12,135 nt of DNA from an uncultured Collinsella sp. (lineage in GTDB: Bacteria > Actinomycetota > Coriobacteriia > Coriobacteriales > Coriobacteriaceae): positions 1 through 12,135 of the forward strand of contig CABUUG010000046.1 in the NCBI GenBank assembly GCA_902494605.1, read 5' to 3'. Both the position numbers and the translations under genes were made by a program. The notes beneath the pieces are model-generated. The model searched no databases and was not told the origin of the DNA. It saw nothing but the letters and a program-made list of their open reading frames with translations. Every line of letters begins with the position of its first letter. Positions within the stretch are counted from its first letter, which is position 1. Shown in pieces: positions 7,021-12,135 of this stretch.

Positions 7021-7084
7021 CGGGGTGCTCTTGAGCTTTGCCACCAGGGGTGTTTCTGCTGCCTTCGGTTGGTGTTAAGCTGAT

Positions 7085-7112
7085 AGCGGCTTTGCCGTTC
7101 AATTGATTTTTT
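7085..7112 (+). terminator. Weak terminator candidate between the methyltransferase and MATE genes
   Basis: CGGC-TTT-GCCG (7087-7097) is a short stem, with an A-T and a G-T pair extending it, and a run of six T at 7107-7112 follows after several bases. The stem is short and the T-run is displaced, so this may be a weak terminator or simply a T-rich promoter-proximal patch for the MATE gene. Confidence 0.3.
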
Positions 7113-7143
7113 ATTGTATGACGTGCGCTAGTGGGGAGGGCGT

Positions 7144-8493
7144 GTGGCTAAGAAATCTACGGCTATCGATGTAACGCAGGGTGTCATTTGGCAACAGCTG
7201 CTGTCGCTGTGCGTTCCCATCTTCTTTAGTTCGTTTTTTCAGCAGGCATACACGCTAATCGGTACCTATATCGTCGGTCAGTTTGGCGGCAAGCTCGCGC
7301 TGGGTGGCATTCAAGCCACAATGGTGCTCACCGAGCTCTGCATCGGCTTTTGTGTCGGCGTCGGTGCCGGCTGCGCGGTCATTACGGGCCAGTTTTTTGG
7401 CCAGCACGATGACGAGCGCCTGAGCCGATCGGTCCATACGGCCATGACGCTCGCGCTGGTGGGCGGCATCGCCTTCTCGATTCTTGGCATAGTGTTCGTT
7501 GAGCCCATGCTGGTACTTATGAACACTCCGCATGAACTTTTGGCCGAGGGCGTGGCCTATGCTCGTTGCTATTTTGCCGCCATGGTTGCGGCGCTGCTGC
7601 TCAATATGGGAACGGCACTGCTGCGCGCCGTGGGCGACACGCGCGGGCCTGCTGTGATCATCGCTTCCGGCTGCCTTGTTAATGCGGTGCTGGATATCAT
7701 CTTTGTTGCCGTGCTTCATATGGAGGCGCTGGGCTGCGGCATCGCGGTGGCGCTGACCATTTGCTCCAACGCCACGATGATCGTGATTCGCATGATGCAC
7801 GCACCGGGTGCGTGGCGGCTTTCGCTGTCCAAACTCGGCATTGATCCTGGCATTTGTAAGAGCATGATCTCGTGTGGTCTGCCGCTTGGCTTTCAGTCTG
7901 CTGCGTATTCGATTTCCAACGTTTTGATTCAGGTGTCGGTCAACTCGTTTGGTGCCGATGTCACCACGGCGTGGGGTCTTTCGGGCCGCTTAGATGGCAT
8001 TGTCTGGATGGTTACCGAGGCGCTCGGCGTGTCGATCACCACGTTCTCGGCACAGAACTTTGGCGCGCGCAACTATGAGCGCATGCGCAAGGGCTACCAT
8101 ACGTCGCTCGTGCTGTCGTTTATGCTCATTGGTGGCCTGTCTGCCGTGCTGCTGGTGTTCTCGGGTCCGTTGTCGCGTCTGTTTGTCGACGATGTTTCGA
8201 TTTCGGCGTACACCACGACGATTCTTCATTTCATCGCGCCGTTCTACGCGATCTTCTCGATTATCGAAAACGCGTCGGGCTCCATTCGCGGTGCCGGCGT
8301 GAGCTTGCAGCCCATGCTGCTCACGATTTTTGGCACTGTCGTGCTCAGGGTGATCTGGGTGTTTGCGATTATGCCGTTCGATCCGTCGCTTGAGCACTTG
8401 CTGCTTGTCTACCCCGTAACCTGGGTAATCACCGCCATGATGTTCACCGTCTACCATCACAGCGGCAACTGGCTCGGCCGCGCCACCGCCTAG
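7144..8493 (+). CDS. MATE-family multidrug/metabolite exporter
   Basis: This is a polytopic membrane protein of 449 residues, the usual length for the multidrug and toxic compound extrusion family (12 helices in two six-helix bundles). Sequence marks are the first helix with IFFSSFFQQAYTLIGTYIVG, the loop QFGGKLALGGIQAT, the second-helix VGVGAGCAVITGQFFGQ, LRAVGDTRGP after the fifth or sixth helix, and in the second half QSAAYSISNVLIQVSVNSFG and SAQNFGARNYERMRKG. MATE proteins export cationic drugs or metabolites against Na+ or H+ entry; substrate and coupling ion cannot be inferred. Translation starts at GTG 7144, four bases after GGAGG (7135-7139). The gene converges on cobO, and its stop codon forms one end of a shared palindrome. 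Confidence 0.93.
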   Translation: MAKKSTAIDVTQGVIWQQLLSLCVPIFFSSFFQQAYTLIGTYIVGQFGGKLALGGIQATMVLTELCIGFCVGVGAGCAVITGQFFGQHDDERLSRSVHTAMTLALVGGIAFSILGIVFVEPMLVLMNTPHELLAEGVAYARCYFAAMVAALLLNMGTALLRAVGDTRGPAVIIASGCLVNAVLDIIFVAVLHMEALGCGIAVALTICSNATMIVIRMMHAPGAWRLSLSKLGIDPGICKSMISCGLPLGFQSAAYSISNVLIQVSVNSFGADVTTAWGLSGRLDGIVWMVTEALGVSITTFSAQNFGARNYERMRKGYHTSLVLSFMLIGGLSAVLLVFSGPLSRLFVDDVSISAYTTTILHFIAPFYAIFSIIENASGSIRGAGVSLQPMLLTIFGTVVLRVIWVFAIMPFDPSLEHLLLVYPVTWVITAMMFTVYHHSGNWLGRATA

Positions 8494-8518
8494 CCATTCG
8501 GGACGTCCCCAATGGCTA
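8491..8518. terminator. Bidirectional hairpin whose ends are the MATE and cobO stop codons
   Basis: TAGCCATT (8491-8498) and AATGGCTA (8511-8518) are perfect inverted copies enclosing a C-C mismatch and GGGA/TCCC. The TAG at each outer end is the stop of the converging gene on that strand. It could end transcription in both directions, but neither side has a T-run, so mRNA end protection or a simple transcript barrier is also possible. Confidence 0.5.
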
Positions 8519-9001
8519 GTATTCGATGCCTTGGCGGGCTAGGAGTCCTTCGTCGAAGTAGTGTTTGATGGGGCGCATTTCGGTGACAAGGTCGGCGAGG
8601 TTCGCGAGGGGCAGCAAGCCCCGGCCGGTGAGCACGAGCTCCGTGGTGGCGGGCTTTATCGCGATCAGCGCTTCGACATCCTCGCGCGTCACGAAGCCGC
8701 GGCGCATGGCCTCGCCGAGTTCATCCAAAATCAGAACGTCGACCTGTGATATCTGCTCGCATGCGAGCTCCATGATCTGCGCGGCGCAAGCCTCGGGTGT
8801 GTCGCGGTCGGCTTGTACGATGCGTAGCCCTAAACGAGGTGCTGCATCATGTTCGGCGCAGTGCAGCTTCTTGGCAAACTGAAGCATGAGCACGTTAAGT
8901 CCATAGCCCGTGGCATGCAACGCGAGCCCCAGCGCAGCCGTCGTCTTGCCCTTGCCGTCGCCCGTATAGATTTGAACCTTGCCGACTTCCAGTGATGCCA
9001 T
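8516..9001 (-). CDS. cobO: Corrinoid (cob(I)yrinic acid a,c-diamide) adenosyltransferase, CobO/BtuR/CobA type
   Basis: It transfers the 5'-deoxyadenosyl group of ATP to the cobalt(I) of corrinoids, giving adenosylated forms for B12 synthesis or salvage. The 161-residue product has the family P-loop TGDGKGKTTAALGLALHATG (GDGKGKTT at 14-21), a Walker B-like strand DVLILDELGEAM, and the conserved C-terminal part VLTGRG...DLVTEM...HYFDEGLLARQGIEY, which ends at the usual family terminus. It is slightly shorter than many members (about 170-200) because it lacks the N-terminal extension. No other corrinoid gene is in the window, so it may serve salvage or be an outlier of a cob cluster elsewhere. 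The ATG at 9001 has only a weak ribosome site. It diverges from ftsH across 92 bases. Confidence 0.92.
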   Translation of the reverse strand: MASLEVGKVQIYTGDGKGKTTAALGLALHATGYGLNVLMLQFAKKLHCAEHDAAPRLGLRIVQADRDTPEACAAQIMELACEQISQVDVLILDELGEAMRRGFVTREDVEALIAIKPATTELVLTGRGLLPLANLADLVTEMRPIKHYFDEGLLARQGIEY

Positions 9002-9093
9002 CTCTGTCTTTTCGTGCCCGGCGTCGGTTTATCGCCGTCCGGGTTGGGTATTCTAGAAAGCATTATCAACCCCAGTAGATGGAGTTCAAGCAG

Positions 9094-10986
9094 ATGGAGA
9101 TGGATGACAACAAGCGTAGACGGAATATGATCCTCTACGTGCTCATCGCCTTCGTCGTCTACCTCGTGCTCTCGACCGTTCTGTTCCCCAACATCGGTCA
9201 CACGCAGCAGATTACGAAGACCGATTACTCGACGTTTGTCAAAGCGCTCGATAAGAAGAGTGTCGACAAGGTCGAGTACAATACCGACGATTACACCATT
9301 TATAACACCAAGAAGGGCGAGGACGAGAACATCGCCTACAAGACGACCGGTGTGCCGAATGACGCGGGCTTTACCGATCGTGTGCTTGAATCCGGTGCGT
9401 CCCTGGAGTCGGTCGTTCCCGATAAAAACTCGGGTCTGATGACCTACTACCTGCTTACGCTTATTCTTCCCATGGCCATCTTCTTCCTGATCGGTTGGTG
9501 GCTCAACCGCCGCATGAAGAAGGCTATGGGCGATGACGGCCCGTCGATGAACTTTGGCGGCGGTGGCTTTGGCGGCGGTGGACTGGGTAAGTCCGGCGCT
9601 CGCGTTATCGCCTCCAAGGATGTGGGCGTGACCTTTAAGGATGTCGCTGGCCAGGAAGAGGCCAAGGAATCCCTCAAGGAGGTCGTCGACTTTCTGGAGA
9701 AGCCGCAGCGCTACGAGGAAATTGGCGCCAAGCTGCCGCGCGGTGCTCTCCTTGTTGGCCCTCCGGGTACCGGTAAAACCCTGCTCGCCAAGGCTGTTGC
9801 CGGCGAGGCGGGCGTGCCGTTCTTTAGCATTTCGGGTTCTGAGTTCGTCGAGATGTTCGTCGGCCGTGGCGCCGCCAAGGTCCGCGATCTGTTTAAGCAG
9901 GCCAAGGAAAAGGCCCCGTGTATCGTCTTTATCGACGAGATCGATACCATCGGCAAAAAGCGCGATGGCGGCGGCTTTAGCGGCAACGACGAGCGCGAGC
10001 AGACGCTCAACCAGCTGCTGACCGAGATGGACGGCTTCGATAACCACAAGGGTATCGTCGTCCTCGCTGCCACCAATCGTCCCGACAGCCTCGATCCCGC
10101 CCTGCTGCGCCCCGGTCGTTTTGATCGCCGCATCCCCGTTGAGCTGCCCGATCTGACCGGCCGCAAGAACATTCTTGAGCTGCATGCCAAGAGCGTGAAG
10201 ACGGAGCCGCCGATTGACCTGACCGCGATTGCCCGCGCCACGCCCGGCGCCTCGGGTGCCGACCTGGCCAACATCATCAATGAGGGCGCCCTGCGCGCGG
10301 TCCGCGAAGGTCGCAAGCGAGCGACCCAGGACGACTTTGAGGAGTCGGTGGAGGTCGTCATCGCCGGCCAGCAGCGTAAGTCCACGGTGCTGTCCGACCA
10401 CGAGAAGCAGGTTGTTTCTTACCACGAGATCGGCCATGCCATCGTTGCCGCCCGCCAGAAGGGCTCTGCACCGGTCACGAAGATCACCATCGTGCCGCGC
10501 ACGAGCGGTGCTCTGGGCTACACCATGCAGGTCGAGGAGGATGAGCGCTTCCTGACCACGCGCCAGGAGGTCCTGGACAAGCTCGCCGTCTATTGCGGTG
10601 GCCGTGCAGCCGAGGAGCTCATCTTTGGTGAGATGACGACCGGCGCCGCCAACGATATCGAGCAGGCCACCAAGCTCGCCCGTAACATGGTGACGCGCTT
10701 TGGTATGTCCGATGAGTTTGGCATGATGGCACTCGGTACCGTTCAGAATGCGTACCTTAACCAGGACACGTCGCTCACCTGCGCCCCCGGTACGGCCGAG
10801 CGCGTGGACGCGATTGTCGCCAAGCTGATCGAGGATGCGCACGACCGCGCCCTGCAGATCCTGAAGGAGAACAAGTTCAAGCTCCACGAGCTGGCTCGTT
10901 ATCTGTACAAGAAGGAGACGATCACGGGCGAGGAGTTCATGAATCTCCTCACGCGCGAGAATCCGCTGATGCCAAAGCAGCAGTAA
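9094..10986 (+). CDS. ftsH: ATP-dependent zinc metalloprotease FtsH
   Basis: FtsH is a hexameric membrane AAA+ protease that extracts and degrades misfolded membrane proteins and short-lived regulators. From this start it has 630 residues. A first membrane helix (about 12-30) and an external segment are followed by a second membrane helix with the run LTLILPMAIFFLIGWWL. Then come a glycine-rich linker, Walker A GPPGTGKT (222-229), Walker B IVFIDEID (277-284), the second region of homology with arginine fingers (LRPGRFDRR), the zinc site HEIGH (444-448) and the third zinc ligand Asp521 in NDIEQAT. ATG 9094 is chosen because GGAG (9081-9084) lies nine bases upstream; ATG 9079 (five residues longer) has no ribosome site, and 9100 is a third option. 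A possible -10 TATTCT lies at 9049-9054. All catalytic residues are present. Confidence 0.96.
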   Translation: MEMDDNKRRRNMILYVLIAFVVYLVLSTVLFPNIGHTQQITKTDYSTFVKALDKKSVDKVEYNTDDYTIYNTKKGEDENIAYKTTGVPNDAGFTDRVLESGASLESVVPDKNSGLMTYYLLTLILPMAIFFLIGWWLNRRMKKAMGDDGPSMNFGGGGFGGGGLGKSGARVIASKDVGVTFKDVAGQEEAKESLKEVVDFLEKPQRYEEIGAKLPRGALLVGPPGTGKTLLAKAVAGEAGVPFFSISGSEFVEMFVGRGAAKVRDLFKQAKEKAPCIVFIDEIDTIGKKRDGGGFSGNDEREQTLNQLLTEMDGFDNHKGIVVLAATNRPDSLDPALLRPGRFDRRIPVELPDLTGRKNILELHAKSVKTEPPIDLTAIARATPGASGADLANIINEGALRAVREGRKRATQDDFEESVEVVIAGQQRKSTVLSDHEKQVVSYHEIGHAIVAARQKGSAPVTKITIVPRTSGALGYTMQVEEDERFLTTRQEVLDKLAVYCGGRAAEELIFGEMTTGAANDIEQATKLARNMVTRFGMSDEFGMMALGTVQNAYLNQDTSLTCAPGTAERVDAIVAKLIEDAHDRALQILKENKFKLHELARYLYKKETITGEEFMNLLTRENPLMPKQQ

Positions 10987-11007
10987 TACTGGTTGCGCAG
11001 TGTCAAT

Positions 11008-11045
11008 CGCCCCATTTGAGTGTTTATCTCAAATGGGGCGTTTTG
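11008..11045 (+). terminator. Strong intrinsic terminator after ftsH
   Basis: CGCCCCATTTGAG (11008-11020) and CTCAAATGGGGCG (11028-11040) form a perfect 13-bp stem with a 7-base loop, followed directly by TTTTG. It lies 21 bases past the ftsH stop and only 22 bases before the DUF523 start codon. Confidence 0.9.
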
Positions 11046-11062
11046 CGTGGGGAGAGTTGTAT

Positions 11063-11554
11063 ATGAAGATCGTGGTAAGTGCCTGCTTGATGGGCGAGAG
11101 CTGCAAGTATAACGGGCTCGACAACTACCACCGCGCGTTGGTCGAGGCCTGCGAACGTACGGGGACCGAGGTCCTCTTGGTGTGCCCTGAGGTCTTTGGC
11201 AGCCTGCCCACACCGCGCAAGCCGTCCGAGATCGTGGACGGCGAGGTCCGTACCTGCGAGGGCATCTCGGTCGATCGCGAGTTTCGCCTAGGCGCTCAAC
11301 GTGCGCTCGATATGTGCGAGCAAGCGGGCGGTCCGGAAGAGATCGCCGCGTGCATCCTGCAGGACCGCAGCCCCTCGTGTGGCGTAGGTCGCATCTACGA
11401 CGGAACGTTCAGCGGTACGCTCACCGTGGGCAACGGTGTTTTCGTCGACCTGCTCCTGCGCCACGGCTACCGTGTGATCCCGGCAAGCGAGTTTGATCCC
11501 AGCATGTTGGAACATTGCCCACAGCACTCGAACCCAACACTTTCTCACGGGTGA
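11063..11554 (+). CDS. DUF523 family protein (cysteine-rich, function unknown)
   Basis: This is a 163-residue member of the DUF523 family, in which several cysteines are conserved. Marks are the N-terminal KIVVSACLMGESCKYNG, CPEVFGSLPTPRKPSEI, and CILQDRSPSCGVGRIYDGTF. The Cys pattern suggests metal, Fe-S or thiol chemistry, but no function is established. ATG 11063 follows GGGGAG (11049-11054) at eight bases; an upstream in-frame extension to 11000 would run through the ftsH terminator and is rejected. The last 12-15 residues, after IPASEFDPSM, do not look like family sequence. They are encoded opposite a serine recombinase relic, so the natural C-terminal tail may have been replaced. The conserved core seems intact. 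There is little room for a separate promoter after the ftsH terminator. Confidence 0.85.
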   Translation: MKIVVSACLMGESCKYNGLDNYHRALVEACERTGTEVLLVCPEVFGSLPTPRKPSEIVDGEVRTCEGISVDREFRLGAQRALDMCEQAGGPEEIAACILQDRSPSCGVGRIYDGTFSGTLTVGNGVFVDLLLRHGYRVIPASEFDPSMLEHCPQHSNPTLSHG

Positions 11555-11624
11555 CCGTTTTGGCATCATCCGTGAATTTGATATTGAGTACGACCCGGTC
11601 ATCAAAGACGTCGACCGAGTTGAC
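11526..11624 (-). pseudogene. Relic of the C-terminus of a large serine recombinase
   Basis: The - strand encodes PVNSVDVFDDRVVLNIKF, then TDDAKTVTREKVLGSSAV. This matches the pattern F-V-N-S-V-x-V-[YF]-D-D-[KR]-V-V-L-x-[FY], followed by D-x-K-T-V/I-T/S, seen at the C-terminal end of large serine recombinases from integrative elements and prophages of Firmicutes and Actinobacteria. Upstream of 11624 the frame continues, but the similarity is lost (Gly/Arg/Cys-rich shadow sequence). No catalytic or zinc-ribbon domain is present, so it is not functional. Its 5' part has been lost, and its end overlaps the DUF523 3' end in antisense. The family call is from pattern memory. Confidence 0.55.
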
Positions 11625-11728
11625 AGGCGCCGTACCCAGGTAGCCCCTCCCCGCGGCCCTCGCGCAGGAACGCGTACACGGCCCTCCCGTCTCTTGCGCC
11701 CCTCCCGGAACCGTCCACATCAGTGTAG

Positions 11729-11959
11729 CCAATCCAGTCCGCCAAGGGCTGCGGCCCGGACAACGCGGCGATGGAGGGCTTCTTCGGCCTGCTCAAGAAG
11801 GAGTTCTGGCACGGCAGGGACTGGTCGGACTGGACCCCCGCCCGCTTCATCGAGGAGCTCGGGGGCTGGATCGGCCGATACAATACGGAGAGGCGCAGCG
11901 ATGCGCTCGGTGGCCGCACGCCGGCCGAGTTCCGCTCCGCGCTGGGAAGGGCCGCGTAA
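11729..11959 (+). pseudogene. C-terminal fragment of an IS3-family transposase (OrfB, DDE integrase core)
   Basis: Reading from 11729, the frame gives IQSAKGCGPDNAAMEGFFG, then LLKKEFWHGRDWSDW, and ends with WIGRYNTERRSDALGGRTPAEFRSALG before TAA. This is the classic last quarter of IS3/IS150-group OrfB: the conserved DNA-ME-FF-LKxE stretch, which carries the final catalytic Glu, then YN-xR-LG-PxE. An in-frame TAG at 11726 and loss of similarity upstream show that the remaining OrfB and all of OrfA are missing. About 75 residues remain out of roughly 280. There is no start codon of its own with a ribosome site, so it is a dead remnant. Confidence 0.8.
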
Positions 11960-11960
11960 C

Positions 11961-11986
11961 GGTCCAAGAAATCGTCCGCTGTCCCC
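11961..11986 (-). repeat. Possible right terminal inverted repeat of the IS3-family remnant
   Basis: Just past the transposase stop lies a block that reads TGGGGACAGCGGACGATTTC on the other strand and continues CTTGGAC. It begins with TG and has the length and position typical of an IS3-family end. No matching left end is present in the window, so this is inferred from position and the TG/CA terminus alone. Confidence 0.3.
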
Positions 11987-12073
11987 ATTCTTGCCCCTTT
12001 GGGACGGCTTCTTGTTGGGGCGTGCCTGCCCCAAACCCTGCTAGGAACGAGTGCAGCAAACTGGAATTTTAAA
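11987..12073. other. Non-coding stretch after the IS remnant
   Basis: No convincing gene is seen on either strand. A 7-bp hairpin TTGGGGC/GCCCCAA (12015-12034) lies downstream of the - strand gene fragment and might be its terminator, but it has no T-run. The composition changes from GC-rich to AT-rich near 12060. Confidence 0.4.
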
Positions 12074-12135
12074 TTAGTCTTTGCCAATAACCTTTGAACC
12101 TTCACCATCAATTACAATTCCCTGACGATTGTTAA
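12074..12135 (-). CDS. Last 19 codons of an unrecognised - strand gene (runs off the window)
   Basis: On the - strand one frame is open from the window edge to TAA (12074-12076), giving the C-terminus NNRQGIVIDGEGSKVIGKD. The other two - strand frames close at once. The stretch is AT-rich and uses AT-ending codons (GGT, GAA, ATT, AAA), unlike the GC-rich genes to the left, which suggests acquired DNA. The fragment is too short to name a family; it could also be chance. Confidence 0.35.
   Translation of the reverse strand, partial: NNRQGIVIDGEGSKVIGKD

Noticed and set aside
9017..9043. CCCGG/CCGGG imperfect inverted repeat between cobO and ftsH
   Set aside because: It has five-base arms with a broken interior and no T-run, which is expected by chance in GC-rich DNA. 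An operator role cannot be supported.
11602..12111. 169-codon open frame on the - strand across the IS remnant
   Set aside because: It runs opposite the clear IS3 transposase fragment, has no ribosome site or recognisable domain, and crosses several unrelated relics.
1..12135. CRISPR arrays, tRNA or rRNA genes, riboswitches
   Set aside because: No regularly spaced repeats, no cloverleaf or rRNA-like segments and no recognisable cobalamin or folate riboswitch core were seen. The leaders of cobO and thyA are too short for one.

Overview
The window looks like chromosome from a high-GC Gram-positive anaerobe of the class Coriobacteriia, most likely Collinsella or a close relative. This is an inference from the GC-rich codon use, the strong Shine-Dalgarno sites, the smc-ftsY-ffh gene order, a clostridial-type dihydrofolate reductase and the style of the proteins. 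No 16S rRNA gene or other definitive marker is present.

Layout. (1) 1-3633: the 3' third of smc, then ftsY and ffh, all on the + strand and tightly packed, ending in a strong hairpin terminator. They link chromosome condensation (SMC) with co-translational membrane targeting (the SRP protein Ffh and its receptor FtsY). (2) 3689-4540: a - strand gene for a DUF134 helix-turn-helix domain fused to a NifX/NafY-type metal-cluster-binding domain with a Cys/His-rich tail. Its upstream region carries two copies of a 12-bp palindrome 53 bp apart, and a near-perfect internal ribosome binding site lies at the domain junction. (3) 4620-5996: thyA and folA, an adjacent pair that makes dTMP and recycles the dihydrofolate produced. 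(4) 6106-7020: a SpoU/TrmH-family RNA 2'-O-methyltransferase. (5) 7144-8493: a MATE exporter, convergent with (6) cobO/btuR (8516-9001, - strand); their two stop codons are the outer ends of one shared palindrome. (7) 9094-10986: ftsH, the membrane AAA+ zinc protease, ending in a perfect 13-bp-stem terminator. (8) 11063-11554: a DUF523 protein.

The last 580 bases hold no intact gene. They look like the worn edge of a mobile region: an antisense relic of the C-terminus of a large serine recombinase abutting and overlapping the DUF523 3' end, the C-terminal end of an IS3-family transposase with a possible right end, and an AT-rich stretch holding the last 19 codons of an unrecognised - strand gene.

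Most of the window is conserved housekeeping DNA. The least ordinary parts are the DUF134-NifX locus (fusion, metal-binding tail, paired operators, internal start) and the recombinase/IS debris at the right edge.
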